DNA from: Burkholderiales bacterium PBB2 | Lineage (GTDB): Bacteria; Pseudomonadota; Gammaproteobacteria; Burkholderiales; Burkholderiaceae_C | Assembly (NCBI GenBank): GCA_002255955.1 | Contig: NKIM01000011.1 | Coordinates: forward strand, 83,226 to 147,225 | Length of the DNA stretch: 64,000 nucleotides | Reading direction: 5' to 3' | Shown here: positions 1-9,000 of the stretch, piece after piece | How the letters are laid out: each line of letters opens with the position of its first letter | Position numbering within the stretch: the stretch's first letter is position 1 | The notes under the pieces: model-generated | Told to the model about the DNA's origin: nothing | What the model saw: the letters and a program-made list of their open reading frames with translations, nothing else | Databases searched by the model: none | Position numbers and translations under genes: made by a program

Positions 1-259
1 GCACACCGGCCCAGGCGTCCAGCAAGGCCAGGGCCGGGTCGCTGCGCTCGCGCGTGCTCAGGGCTTGCCGGGCCGGCGCCTGGGACAGCAGGGCCAGCTG
101 GCTTTCCATGAAACGCGCCTGGCTGCCGACCCGGGCCGAGAGGCTGCGCTGGCCCGGCGGGTTGATGGCATCCACCGGCGTCAGCACCGACACGCCGGCA
201 CAGCAGCCGCATTGCGCATCCGCGCCGCTGAGGTTCGAGGGTGACGATGGGGTGCTCAC
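1..259 (-). CDS. eCIS baseplate assembly protein, Afp12-like (N-terminal part, cut by window edge)
   Basis: Only the first 86 residues are inside the window; the gene runs off the left edge. It opens with GTG at 259, sharing GTGA with the stop of the upstream baseplate gene, so the two are translationally coupled. The N-terminus has a Cys cluster (CGCC at about residues 17-20) followed by GVSVLTPVDAINPPGQ and a helical stretch with RFMESQLALL, which resembles the second large baseplate wedge protein that follows the gp6/J-like protein in Afp/PVC-type loci. Assignment rests on family resemblance and on its position directly after the Afp11-like gene; without the C-terminal part I cannot exclude another baseplate component. 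Confidence 0.7.
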   Translation of the reverse strand, partial: MSTPSSPSNLSGADAQCGCCAGVSVLTPVDAINPPGQRSLSARVGSQARFMESQLALLSQAPARQALSTRERSDPALALLDAWAGV

Positions 260-2625
260 AAACCACCTCGCATGCTCAGCCGCAGCCGGCCGTTCTCAGG
301 GAAATTGGGGTCGTTGTCCAGGCGCAGGACTTCCAGACTGGCCGCGAGGATCACGCCCGCCGCCCGCTCGCCCTGGGCCGTGCGGCCCCAGCGCTGGAAG
401 CGCAGCACCTCGACCGAGGCCACCCCCACCAGGGACTGCGCCGCTTCAACCAGGGCCGAGAGCGCCAGGCTGCCGCCAAAGCTGAAGTGATCGGGGTGGA
501 AGAAAGCCGGCTGGCCCTGGGCATCGAGGCCATTGGAGAGGCGCGCCAGCAGGCTTTGCTCCACTGCCGCGGCCATGAAGCCGGGCAGCACGCAGATCGC
601 CAGCTCGATGTCCAGCGGCACATAAGCCGGCTCCTGCAGTTCCAGGTCGTAGCCGGCCAGGCGGTAGCGGTCGAGATGGGCCAGCATCTCGGTGCGGAAG
701 GCGGCATCCAACGCCAAGCCGCCGCGCCGGTCAATGCTGACGAAGACGGTGTACCAGCTGCCGGTCCAGCGCAGGCGGGCGGCGGCGCGCTGCACCTGCG
801 GGTGGCGCTCGGCCATGCGGGCGTAATCGTCTTCGGTGACGGCGCGCTCCTGGCTGCGGAAGGACTCGGGCGCGAACAGGCGCACGGTGTCGGCGCTCTC
901 GGGATCGCAGCCACCCTGGGCAGAGAGGGGGTTGCGCACGCGCAGCACAAAGGGCCGGATCAGGGGCTCGTCGCAGACCAGGCGGACGATGCTGTCGGGC
1001 CCGACATTGCCGGCCGCGCCGCCGCCCTGGCGATAGCTGGCCAGCAGGCGCGCGCCGGGCTCGGGCCGGCGGCCGAACTGGTTGTCGCCGAAGCGCAGGC
1101 TGGCGCGGCCGTCGGCCTCGGTTTCCAGCACGAACTCCTGCGCAAAGCGGTCGCTGGCCAGCAGATCGCGGCGCGGCGTCCAGCGGCTGGCGCCAAGCAG
1201 AATCTGGTCGCCAAACTGAGCCGGATCGTCCAGCTCCAGATGCATATCGGCCGGCACCGCTTGGCGCGGGTCCTGGCGCAGTGCGCGCGCGGCCGACCCG
1301 GCCTGGGCCTGATCGTGGCTGTAGGGCTCGGCAAAGGCGATACCGGGCTCCTGCAGCCGCGGCCGGTAGGGGCGCGAGGCACGGCCCGGGCGATCGGCCG
1401 GCACTTCGGGCGGCAGCAGACTTTCCGCACGCCGGCTCAGGCCCTGGTCGGCCAGCACCACATTGCCGCGCATCACCGAGATGGCGCGCCGCACCAGGCT
1501 GCCGCCTTCCTCGAACTCAGCGCTGCCGCACAGCGGGAGGCGGTGGCTGCGCTCGCGGTCGGCCTCGCGGCCGGTCGTGGCGCTGCGGATTTCCTCGGCA
1601 ATCAAGACCTGGCCGGGCAGCAAGGCCAGCACCGGGCTGTTGACCACGGCCGCGCTGGTGGCGCCGCGCGGCAGGCAATACCGCAGCTCGCCCCAGTCGT
1701 GCAGGGCGATGCGGTTGTGGGCCGAATGCAGGTTCAACGCATGCAGGGTTTCGAACACCAGGCTGCCGTCCTCGGGCAGGCGGGCCAGGTCCTCGCTGCG
1801 CAGCACCGGGGCCTCGGGCTCGCCACCGCGGGTCAGCAGCATGCTGCGCGCCGGCAGGCTGCGACCATCGGCCTGGGGCGCGACCTCCACGCAGACAAAG
1901 GCTCGGCTGTTGCAGCCCTCGTGTACGGCGTAGTCCAGCAGACGGGCATGGCGGCGCAGCGAGACACGCCGGCGCGCCGTGCCCAGATAGGCCTCAGTGG
2001 CCACGGCGTCCTGGCGGTAGCTGAGCAGGTCGCCCACATGGGCCAGCATCTCGACCAGGGCGGTGGAGAAATCGGCCGGATGGGCGTCCTGCCCGCCGGG
2101 AATCAGCTGGCCCATGCGGTCCAGCATCAGGCGGCGGAAGCTGGCGTAGTCCTTGGCCAGGTAGTCGAGCAAGGGCTCGGGCAGGCTGGCGGGTGGACAG
2201 TGGTGGGCGCTCTCGCAATCGAAATCCGAGGGGCATTGCGCCTTGAAGCTGAAGCGGATGCTGGCCAGCACCGGGTCGATGCCGGCGGGCGCAAACTCGG
2301 GCGCGGCCGGGTCGATCAGTTGCAGCTCGTACCAGGAGAAATCCCCGGCCTGGTCCACCGTCAGGGTCAGCACCTTGCCGCTGGCCTGGGCGGTCAGCAC
2401 ACGGATGCCCTGGATGCGCACGCCGCCGACGATGCGGCAATGCGCGACGCTCAGACCGCTGACCGGGAACACGAAGACGAGCTTGAGGGTGCGCTGGTCC
2501 TTGCTGGCTACCTCGAGGTAGTCGATGCCGTTGAGGGCAGGCGGCAGCGTCTGCTCGCGCAGCAGCTGCAGACGGCGCGGGTTCTCGCTGCGGGCCTGGC
2601 GGCGCTGGCTGCTGGCGCCGCTCAT
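256..2625 (-). CDS. eCIS baseplate assembly protein, gp6/J-like (Afp11-like), 789 aa
   Basis: Large baseplate wedge protein of a contractile injection system. The segment around residues 145-255 (LLDYLAKDYASFRRLMLDRM, then HPADFSTALVEMLAHVGDLL and LSYRQDAVATEAYLGTA, RRRVSLRRHARLLDY) is the hallmark N-terminal block of the 'putative baseplate assembly protein' family, and the C-terminal half (VTEDDYARMAERHP) matches baseplate J-like proteins that join wedges to the hub. It starts at ATG 2625, overlapping the stop of the gp25 gene by 4 bases, and its own stop overlaps the next gene. Length is normal for the eCIS version. Function is inferred from family and from the conserved gp25-J-Afp12 gene order. 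Confidence 0.9.
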   Translation of the reverse strand: MSGASSQRRQARSENPRRLQLLREQTLPPALNGIDYLEVASKDQRTLKLVFVFPVSGLSVAHCRIVGGVRIQGIRVLTAQASGKVLTLTVDQAGDFSWYELQLIDPAAPEFAPAGIDPVLASIRFSFKAQCPSDFDCESAHHCPPASLPEPLLDYLAKDYASFRRLMLDRMGQLIPGGQDAHPADFSTALVEMLAHVGDLLSYRQDAVATEAYLGTARRRVSLRRHARLLDYAVHEGCNSRAFVCVEVAPQADGRSLPARSMLLTRGGEPEAPVLRSEDLARLPEDGSLVFETLHALNLHSAHNRIALHDWGELRYCLPRGATSAAVVNSPVLALLPGQVLIAEEIRSATTGREADRERSHRLPLCGSAEFEEGGSLVRRAISVMRGNVVLADQGLSRRAESLLPPEVPADRPGRASRPYRPRLQEPGIAFAEPYSHDQAQAGSAARALRQDPRQAVPADMHLELDDPAQFGDQILLGASRWTPRRDLLASDRFAQEFVLETEADGRASLRFGDNQFGRRPEPGARLLASYRQGGGAAGNVGPDSIVRLVCDEPLIRPFVLRVRNPLSAQGGCDPESADTVRLFAPESFRSQERAVTEDDYARMAERHPQVQRAAARLRWTGSWYTVFVSIDRRGGLALDAAFRTEMLAHLDRYRLAGYDLELQEPAYVPLDIELAICVLPGFMAAAVEQSLLARLSNGLDAQGQPAFFHPDHFSFGGSLALSALVEAAQSLVGVASVEVLRFQRWGRTAQGERAAGVILAASLEVLRLDNDPNFPENGRLRLSMRGGL

Positions 2626-2981
2626 GGCAAGGCCCTCGAGAAGTTGGCGAGCTGGCGCTCGCGGTCACGGCGCACGATGTACTGCACGCTGACCTGCAGG
2701 CGCTCGTCCACATGCTCGATCTGCACACCCTCAACCTCGATCAGCTCGCCCAGCCACTGCTGCAGCGAGCCTTGCACGGTGGACTGCAGGGCGGCGGCCA
2801 GGGCATCGCTGTTGGGCGCGAACACCAGCTGCAAAAGGCCGCAGCCGAAATCGGGCCGGTTCACGCGCTCGCCCGGCTGGGTGAAGAGCACCTGCTCGAT
2901 CATCTGGCGGATACGGGCATCGGCCTCGCGCTCGGCGCTGCGGCCTCGGCTGTCGATGCGGTAGGGGAACTCGAGGGCCAT
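2622..2981 (-). CDS. gpW/gp25-like baseplate wedge protein (Afp9-like), 119 aa
   Basis: Small baseplate protein related to phage T4 gp25 and type VI TssE. Typical signatures are a start such as LEFPYRIDSRGR, DARIRQMIEQVLFTQPGERV, and NRPDFGCGLLQLVFAPN, where the E-P-R-type core loop contacts the sheath. I chose ATG 2981, which has GAGG about 10 bases upstream; an in-frame TTG at 2990 would add three residues. It lies 16 bases after the PAAR gene and overlaps the Afp11-like start by 4 bases. In Afp-type particles this protein organises the sheath initiation ring. Confidence 0.92.
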   Translation of the reverse strand: MALEFPYRIDSRGRSAEREADARIRQMIEQVLFTQPGERVNRPDFGCGLLQLVFAPNSDALAAALQSTVQGSLQQWLGELIEVEGVQIEHVDERLQVSVQYIVRRDRERQLANFSRALP

Positions 2982-2997
2982 CGCTGCCAATCCTCAC

Positions 2998-3321
2998 TCA
3001 GAGTGCCGACGCGCGCAGCTGCGTCATGGCGATGATCAAGGGCGTACCGGTGGGCGCGCAGACGGAGCTGCTGGACTGCAGCACCAGCGGCTGGCCGCCG
3101 GCCAGCACCCGCGTGCTGCCAGTCAGCCATTGGCCGGTGACACAGGGGCCATTGCCGGCAGTCGGTGGCGGCATGGAGCAGCCGGCCACCAGATAGGGTG
3201 CGGCGATGGTGACCACCGGTTGGCCCGAGACCAGCACGCGCGGGAAAGGCACGCTGGGGTTGGCCTGGCCGCCGTGCGAGCACAGCACGGTGGCGCCGAC
3301 ATGAACGATGAAGCCTGGCAT
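2998..3321 (-). CDS. PAAR-like spike tip protein (Afp10-like), 107 aa
   Basis: Sharpens the central spike of the injection apparatus. It begins MPGFIVHVGATVLCSHGG and contains repeated Gly/Pro-rich beta turns with Cys and His residues (C14, H16 and later cysteines), as in the PAAR-like proteins of eCIS loci, where three metal-binding residues hold the cone apex. Size fits the family. It follows the OB-fold spike gene by 22 bases and precedes gp25, the same order as afp8-afp10-afp9-type neighbourhoods. I see no extra C-terminal effector domain. Confidence 0.85.
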   Translation of the reverse strand: MPGFIVHVGATVLCSHGGQANPSVPFPRVLVSGQPVVTIAAPYLVAGCSMPPPTAGNGPCVTGQWLTGSTRVLAGGQPLVLQSSSSVCAPTGTPLIIAMTQLRASAL

Positions 3322-3343
3322 GGTGGTGGGGCTCCTGCTGCGC

Positions 3344-3859
3344 TCAGATCACCGTCAAGGCGCCGGCGTTGATGTTGACGCTGGGGCCGTTGAGCATGAT
3401 GGTGGCGCCCTGGCCGTTGCTGATGGTGATGCCCAGCTCGTTGATCGAGATCAGGGCGCCCGCGGTGGTCTTGAGCAGGATGCCGCCGGCCGGGCCGGGC
3501 AGGTCGGAAATCATCAAGGCGTTCTGGTTGCCGGTCTGCAGCACGATGCTGGGCGAGACCGGCAGGCCGGCCAGGGCCAGGGCCGGCACATCGGCTGCAC
3601 TGCCCCAGAAGCCGCCGACCCAGACCGGGTGGTCCGGGTCGCCCTGCTCGAACTCGACCCAGACGCCCGCGCCGATCTGCGGCAGGCAGAACAAGCCGGC
3701 CTGCTTGCCGGTGAAGGGGACGCAGGCCATGGCCCAGCTGGACAGGCCCAGGCCCATGACGTCGGGCACCTGCACCTGCAGGCGCCCCATCTGCATGGGG
3801 TCGATGTTGTTGAGCACCACACCGCGGTACTTGCCGTAGTACTTGCCTTCGCTGCTCAT
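3344..3859 (-). CDS. Phage baseplate assembly protein V / gp5 OB-fold spike protein, 171 aa
   Basis: The OB-fold plus beta-helix half of a VgrG/Afp8-type spike. The N-terminal block YYGKYRGVVLNNIDPMQMGR followed by LQVQVPDV and WVEFEQGDPDHPVWVGGFWG is the gp5/VgrG OB signature; the C-terminal 60 residues (LLKTTAGALISINELGITI, then short repeats with IMLNGPSVNINAGALTVI) form the beta-prism needle. ATG 3859 overlaps the stop of the gp27-like gene by 4 bases. Together with that gene it corresponds to one Afp8/VgrG chain that is encoded here as two polypeptides. Confidence 0.92.
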   Translation of the reverse strand: MSSEGKYYGKYRGVVLNNIDPMQMGRLQVQVPDVMGLGLSSWAMACVPFTGKQAGLFCLPQIGAGVWVEFEQGDPDHPVWVGGFWGSAADVPALALAGLPVSPSIVLQTGNQNALMISDLPGPAGGILLKTTAGALISINELGITISNGQGATIMLNGPSVNINAGALTVI

Positions 3860-4968
3860 GGGGGCACCATCGGGAGGGTTGAGATGAGACCGTTGCGGGT
3901 CAGGGTGAAGTTCTGCTTGAACTCGCCAGGTTTGAAGCTGCTGGTGACCGACTTGACGTAGTACATGCCGTCGAAGGCCACGCCGGCGCCGCGCACGCCG
4001 ACCAGCTCGCGCGCGCGCAGCACCGTGCCATAGCGCAGCACATCGACGGAGCCCGTGGCCTGCACCACATCGGCCGAGCCGGCTGCCGCCGCCATGCCCT
4101 TGGACAGCGCGGCCATGGGCGAGAGCTTGGCCGTGTCGCTCATCAGGTTGATGGACTTGGGCAAGGACTGCAGCAGGCCCAGCGGCGGGTTGAGCAGGCT
4201 GACATCGGGAATCGGCAGCGGGATCGGGAACTTGGTCAACGAGTTCTGGACGAAGACCACGGGCATGGCCTTCTTGGCATGGTCGATGCTGAAGTTCAGC
4301 GACTCGACATTGCTGTGCGCATCCATACCCAGATTGAGCGCAGGCTGGGGCAGGCCGATCTTGATCTCCGGGCCCCAGTACGCGGTGTTCATGCCGGGCG
4401 CCGGGCCGGGCACGATGTAGAAGACATGGCCAGCATCCTTGGCCAGCTTTTCAAGATAGGCCAGGTCGGTGCCCTGGTGGGTGGGGATCTTCTCCACCGG
4501 CACCGGCACATCGTTGAAGACCTGGGGGATGACCAGGGGCACCATGCCGAACATGGCGTACTTGGCCACGATCAGGGCCACGCGAGCCTCGGCCGGCATG
4601 GCGGGGTAAGGCAGGCCGTTGAACTGCTGCTGGTCCATGGCCACCGACAGGTCTTCGCCGGTGATGGTCAGGGTGCTGACGCCGGGCTCGTTGGAGCCGC
4701 TGATCTCCTGCTTGGTGATCAGCCCGTCCATCAGCACGCGCGGCAGGCTGTTGATGGTCAGCACGATCAGCACGCGCAACCAGGGCACCTGGCCGCCGGC
4801 CAGCACCAGCAAGGTGTGCAGGGGGGAACGGTTCTCGATGGCAAAGCTGATCTGGAAGCCGCTGCGCGAGCCGGCCGCCGAGGTCACCTGGAAGCTCTGC
4901 AAGGCCTCCATCACCGGCTGCGGCACGGGCACCGGCACGGCCGGCCCGACCAGCAGGGTGACATGCAT
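3856..4968 (-). CDS. gp27-like hub protein (phage late control D / VgrG N-terminal part), 370 aa
   Basis: Forms the hub on which tube and spike meet. It carries the features of the VgrG/late-control-D family: an N-terminal beta barrel segment (LQSFQVTSAAGSRSGFQISF), a central THQGTDLAYLEKLAKDAGHV segment and a C-terminal second barrel ending YYVKSVTSSFKPGEFKQNF. Start is placed at ATG 4968, four bases after the preceding stop; an in-frame GTG at 4980 (adding VLKG) and a more distant start at 5013 are possible. Its stop overlaps the OB-fold gene, so the two hub/spike halves are probably made in equal amounts. Confidence 0.88.
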   Translation of the reverse strand: MHVTLLVGPAVPVPVPQPVMEALQSFQVTSAAGSRSGFQISFAIENRSPLHTLLVLAGGQVPWLRVLIVLTINSLPRVLMDGLITKQEISGSNEPGVSTLTITGEDLSVAMDQQQFNGLPYPAMPAEARVALIVAKYAMFGMVPLVIPQVFNDVPVPVEKIPTHQGTDLAYLEKLAKDAGHVFYIVPGPAPGMNTAYWGPEIKIGLPQPALNLGMDAHSNVESLNFSIDHAKKAMPVVFVQNSLTKFPIPLPIPDVSLLNPPLGLLQSLPKSINLMSDTAKLSPMAALSKGMAAAAGSADVVQATGSVDVLRYGTVLRARELVGVRGAGVAFDGMYYVKSVTSSFKPGEFKQNFTLTRNGLISTLPMVPP

Positions 4969-4972
4969 GCCT

Positions 4973-5317
4973 TTAAGCACCACCCGCCCCTCCCCAGCCA
5001 CCCGAGCCGCCACCCATGCCCTCGGGCAGGGTCAGGCGGATGCGGCGGCCGATCTCTTCCAGATCGCGCGCATCGAGATCGCCGTTGGCATCGGGCAGGC
5101 GCCAGAACTGCTCGGGGTCGCCGAGCACGGCCGCGGCCATGCGGTCGATGTGGTCGCCCTCCACCACCCGGTACTCCTGAAAGCCGACAAAACGCGCCGG
5201 GTCGGGCACGAAGCGGCGCCGCAGATAGACCACGGTGCGGCCGTCGGCCTCACCCCACTCGGCGGTTTCGATGCCGTGGTAGCGGCTGTTGGGCGGGTAG
5301 CGCTGGTCGGTGCTCAT
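4973..5317 (-). CDS. LysM-domain tube/baseplate adaptor protein, 114 aa
   Basis: Residues about 47-97 (EYRVVEGDHIDRMAAAVLGD, then PEQFWRLPDANGD and GRRIRLTLPEG) match a LysM fold as found at the C-terminus of Afp7 and in phage gp53/tail-X proteins, where it works as a structural adaptor in the baseplate, not in peptidoglycan binding. The last 15 residues are Gly-rich and probably flexible. ATG 5317 has GAGAAG about 8 bases upstream. It sits between the CIS-tube adaptor gene and the gp27-like hub gene, so I read it as the detached LysM part of an Afp7-type protein. Confidence 0.85.
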   Translation of the reverse strand: MSTDQRYPPNSRYHGIETAEWGEADGRTVVYLRRRFVPDPARFVGFQEYRVVEGDHIDRMAAAVLGDPEQFWRLPDANGDLDARDLEEIGRRIRLTLPEGMGGGSGGWGGAGGA

Positions 5318-5345
5318 GATGTGCTTCTCGGTGGGGGCGCAGGTC

Positions 5346-6002
5346 TCAGAACAAGGCGTTCAGGCCCAGGCTGGCCAGCGAGGCGCTGGAGGCCTTGCGG
5401 GCCAGGCGCTCGCGGCCCTGGTGGTAGACCATGTAGAGGTGGCCGGCCTTGCTGCCAAAGCCCAGGTCGTTGATGTTGAGCACCCGCATGCCCAGTGAAA
5501 CGCGCGCACGGATCGGGTTGAGCTGGGCGTCGAAGGCCTCTTCGACGATGGAGAAATCGGTGATGCGCACCGGCACCACCCGCTCCTTGCTCCACACAAA
5601 CAAGGGCAGCGGCGCCTCCACCGGCGCAATCTCCAGTGTGCCGACGCTGGCCAGGGCGTTGTTGCGGATCAGGGTGCCGCTGTCGGGGTAGACCATCACC
5701 TCGAGCGCGGCCAGCTGAGCATGAAGACCCACCTCGACCACGGCAGCATGCTGGTCGGGCGCAGCGAGCTGGTCGGTGGCGTCGATGTCGGCGTCGAGCT
5801 TGAGGGTCTCGATCGGCGGGCCCTTGAGCCGCAGTGGCTGGCTCAGTGCCGTGCTGCTGCCGGCGCCTTGGGGCGTCAGCGAGCGGGTCAGCAAATCGGG
5901 GTTGTACTGCAGGGCGATCACGCGCTGCACCGCACCGCTGGACGGGTCGATCAAGATGATGCCGCCCTTGAGCAGCTTGGGCGAGCGGGTCAGGCCGGTC
6001 AC
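5346..6002 (-). CDS. CIS tube adaptor protein (Afp7 N-terminal-domain-like), 218 aa
   Basis: Matches the N-terminal domain of contractile injection system tube adaptors: it opens with KGGIILIDPSSGAVQRVIAL then QYNPDLLTRSLTP, contains ETLKLDADIDATDQ, and ends with the RVSLGMRVLNINDLGF segment followed by a short helical tail. In Afp this protein sits between the last tube ring and the hub. The start codon is GTG at 6002, overlapping the stop of the eCIS-core gene by 4 bases. Compared with Afp7 it lacks the C-terminal LysM domain, which is supplied by the next gene. Confidence 0.88.
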   Translation of the reverse strand: MTGLTRSPKLLKGGIILIDPSSGAVQRVIALQYNPDLLTRSLTPQGAGSSTALSQPLRLKGPPIETLKLDADIDATDQLAAPDQHAAVVEVGLHAQLAALEVMVYPDSGTLIRNNALASVGTLEIAPVEAPLPLFVWSKERVVPVRITDFSIVEEAFDAQLNPIRARVSLGMRVLNINDLGFGSKAGHLYMVYHQGRERLARKASSASLASLGLNALF

Positions 6003-9000
6003 TTTTCCTTCTCCTCGCTGCTGGCGGCACCGAACAGATTGCCGAGCATTTTTTGCGTGTCGAGCTTGAACTCGGCGGGCTCAGGCTGGATGTCCGAGAG
6101 CTTGGGCATGCGGAAGCCCTCGACGCTGTCGTAGTGCAGCGGCATGCGCACACCCAGGCTCAGGCCGGTGTCGAACTTGGCCTCCTTGAGCGTCCAGACC
6201 TTTTCGGTGCTGACCTTGAAGACCGAGACGCCAGCCTCGGCAAAGACCTTGGCCTTGAGCGCCGCACCGAGCTCGATGCTGCCGCCGATGTAGGCGCTGG
6301 CATCGACGCTGAAACGGTCCTTGGCGTAGGCGATCTCGCCGCCCAACTCGGCCTTGCCCTTGAGCCCCGCACGCGCCTCCACGCTGAGCCCGCCGCCGAC
6401 CTTGCCGATGAAGGCATCGAGCACCACATTGGCGCCCACCGTCCCGGTGATGCCGCCGCCCGCCGGGATGCTGGCCTTGGCCTTCATGCTGAAGGCGAAG
6501 TCAGGGTCGGGCTCGAAGGGGCTGAACTTGACCGTGGCCTTGATGCCGGTGAGCACACCCGGGCCGACGTAGTAGTAATAGCCCAGGCCGCCGTAGAGCT
6601 CGACCTTGAGGCCGATGGGGCCGATGGACGCGCCGGGGATGGGGATGCTGCCCGAGGCGCTGAACAGACTCTTGGGCGTCTCGTCCTTCGGAAAGCGCGG
6701 GAACAGGGTGATGTCGGGGAAGCTCAGCTCACCATCGAAGGTGATCTTCTGCTTCTCGTCGATGGTGATGGCGGCCGAGGCCACCATGTCTTTCTTGATC
6801 TCGTAGCTGAGCTTGCCGCTGCCGGTGAGGGTCTGGTTGGGGTGGAGCTTGACGTCGATGGAACCCTTGGCCCGGCCCTTGTCGATCTTGATATTGCCGC
6901 CGCCGTAGACCTTTTCCTTGCCACCCTGGTTCTCGTAGGTGGCGGTGATGGTTCCATCCAATCCCGAGAAGGCAATGCCGGTGCTGCCGGTAGCACGGAA
7001 GAGATCGCCATCGACCGAGAGCTTGGCATCGATGGGCTTCAGGTACTTGCTCTTGGTTTCGATGCGGCCGCGGCCCGAGTAGCTGAAGCGGTTGTTGGCG
7101 TACTTGACCTCGAGCGACGCCGGGTTCTTGCCGGGCAGCTCCAGATCGACCCGGCCGTTGGCATCGAGCTTGCCGTTCTTCAGGCTGACATCGACCGCAC
7201 CCCCGGTGACAAAAGGCAGCTTGAGCTTGCTGGCCTCGACCTTGGCGCCGCCGCTCCACTGCCCGGCCTGGTAGAGCACCGTGCCCTTGGCCTCGTCGAC
7301 ACCGGGGATGTAGACGAAGAGATCGCCCTTGAGCACCAAGCCCTGATCGTCGGCGCTGGCCGTCAGCTTCACATCGGCCACCTTCTTGGCCCCGCCGATC
7401 TCGAAAGCCAGGGTACCCACCGGCTTGAAGGCCGGCGCCAGCTCCATCATCACGCTGGCCTCGGTGACCTTCATGCCCGGGAAAGGCGGCTTGATCTTCT
7501 TGGGATCGAGCGCCTTGCCCATGCGGAAGCCTTGGGGGTCAATGACCACGTCAAAGGTCGGCAGCAAAGGCAATGAAGGTTTGAGTGTCCCGGTGGCACT
7601 CAAGCCCTGCGGGCTGATATCCAGCGACTTCAACGTTCCGGGGCTCAGTTTCGAGAAGTCGAAGGGCACCCCAAGCTTTGCCGCTGCCGCCAGATTCGCT
7701 TTGCCGCCTTGAATCGGAATCGACTGACCGGCCTTCGCCCCACCATGAGCCTTGGACGAGAGGTTCAAAGCCACGGTGTCGAGACGGAAGATCAGCTTCT
7801 CGGGTGCCAATGCCTTGCCACCACGGATCAAGCGCTCGAACACCACGCCTTTGACACTCCAGGCGAACTGGCTGTTCTCCACCACACCAGAAGACTCGAG
7901 ATCGACCTCCTTGCTCTTGTCGTCAGGAAGTTTCAGCGTGCTGGTCAAGCTGCCCAGCGTCAAAACGAAGTCGGTCGTCGCGACGGCGGTCTTGGCCGCA
8001 GGTGTATTCTTGTCAAAAGCGTCGCCGACAGCCAGACAAGCATCTTGCTTGGGCGCCCCGGCCAGCTCCGTGCGCTTGAACTTCAGTTCGACCGTGGGCT
8101 TCGAGACGCCTTGAACGGTATTGGCATCGTTGATGGCCGCCGAAGCCATGGACCGAAGTTGCTGCGCCAACAGATTGCCACTCGCACCATTGTTGGCCTT
8201 GGTCAAGAGCTGCAAATTGGAACCATCGTTTGTGCCGCCGACCTGCAGTTCCTGGATGTGATCGACCTCACAGACGGAGGGTTCCGTCTTGACTTGCGGG
8301 AAGGTGTCCGCGCCACCTGCAGCCTTCCACTGTGCGTCAGCCGTGGCCAACTCGCGTTGACGAACCGCGAGCCAGCTGCGACGCAACTTGTCGGTCTCGT
8401 CGCGAGCGATATTGCCTTCGGGTATGGGTTGGCTGGCCGTTCCAGAGAACTTCGCCTTCAGCTTTGCCACATTGGCGTACACCGGTTTCGCCAATGGGCC
8501 TTTCTCCGGCGGCACTCGAAGCACATCAAACTCATAGAGACAGACGCCAGACTGCTCCGAAACGAAACTCATGATGTTTGAGGCGTTCTCGATATTGAGC
8601 GTCACCGCCTTCGAAGGATTGCTCTTCCGGAACGTCTTGGTCTCAGTGCTGGTGGGTACAGCCGTGGGCTTGCGCGACAGGCGCGGGCCGCTGCGGCTCA
8701 GGCCTTGGCTCAGGTTCAGCCCATCGAATGCCGCGCCGCGCATCACCCGGTCCGCCGTCTGATCGGCTTCCATTTCCAGGCGGCGGTAGTCGGGGCCGTG
8801 ATCGGCCAGATTGCTGATGCCGCTGCGCTGCAAGCCCTGCTGCTGCACCGTGTGGGCCAGTTCATGGGCCAGCAGGTGGCGGCCTGGCTCGCTGTGCGGC
8901 TGGTAGGCGCCATCGCCGAACACGATGTGCTGGCCGACGGTGTAGGCCTGGGCATCGACATCACGGGCCGAAGCGGCCGCCGCGCTGTCGTCGTGCACGC

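Noticed and set aside
241..2964. 907-aa plus-strand open frame across the baseplate genes
   Set aside because: It is antisense to well-recognised baseplate proteins on the minus strand and has the Gln/His/Ala-rich composition of a high-GC shadow frame.
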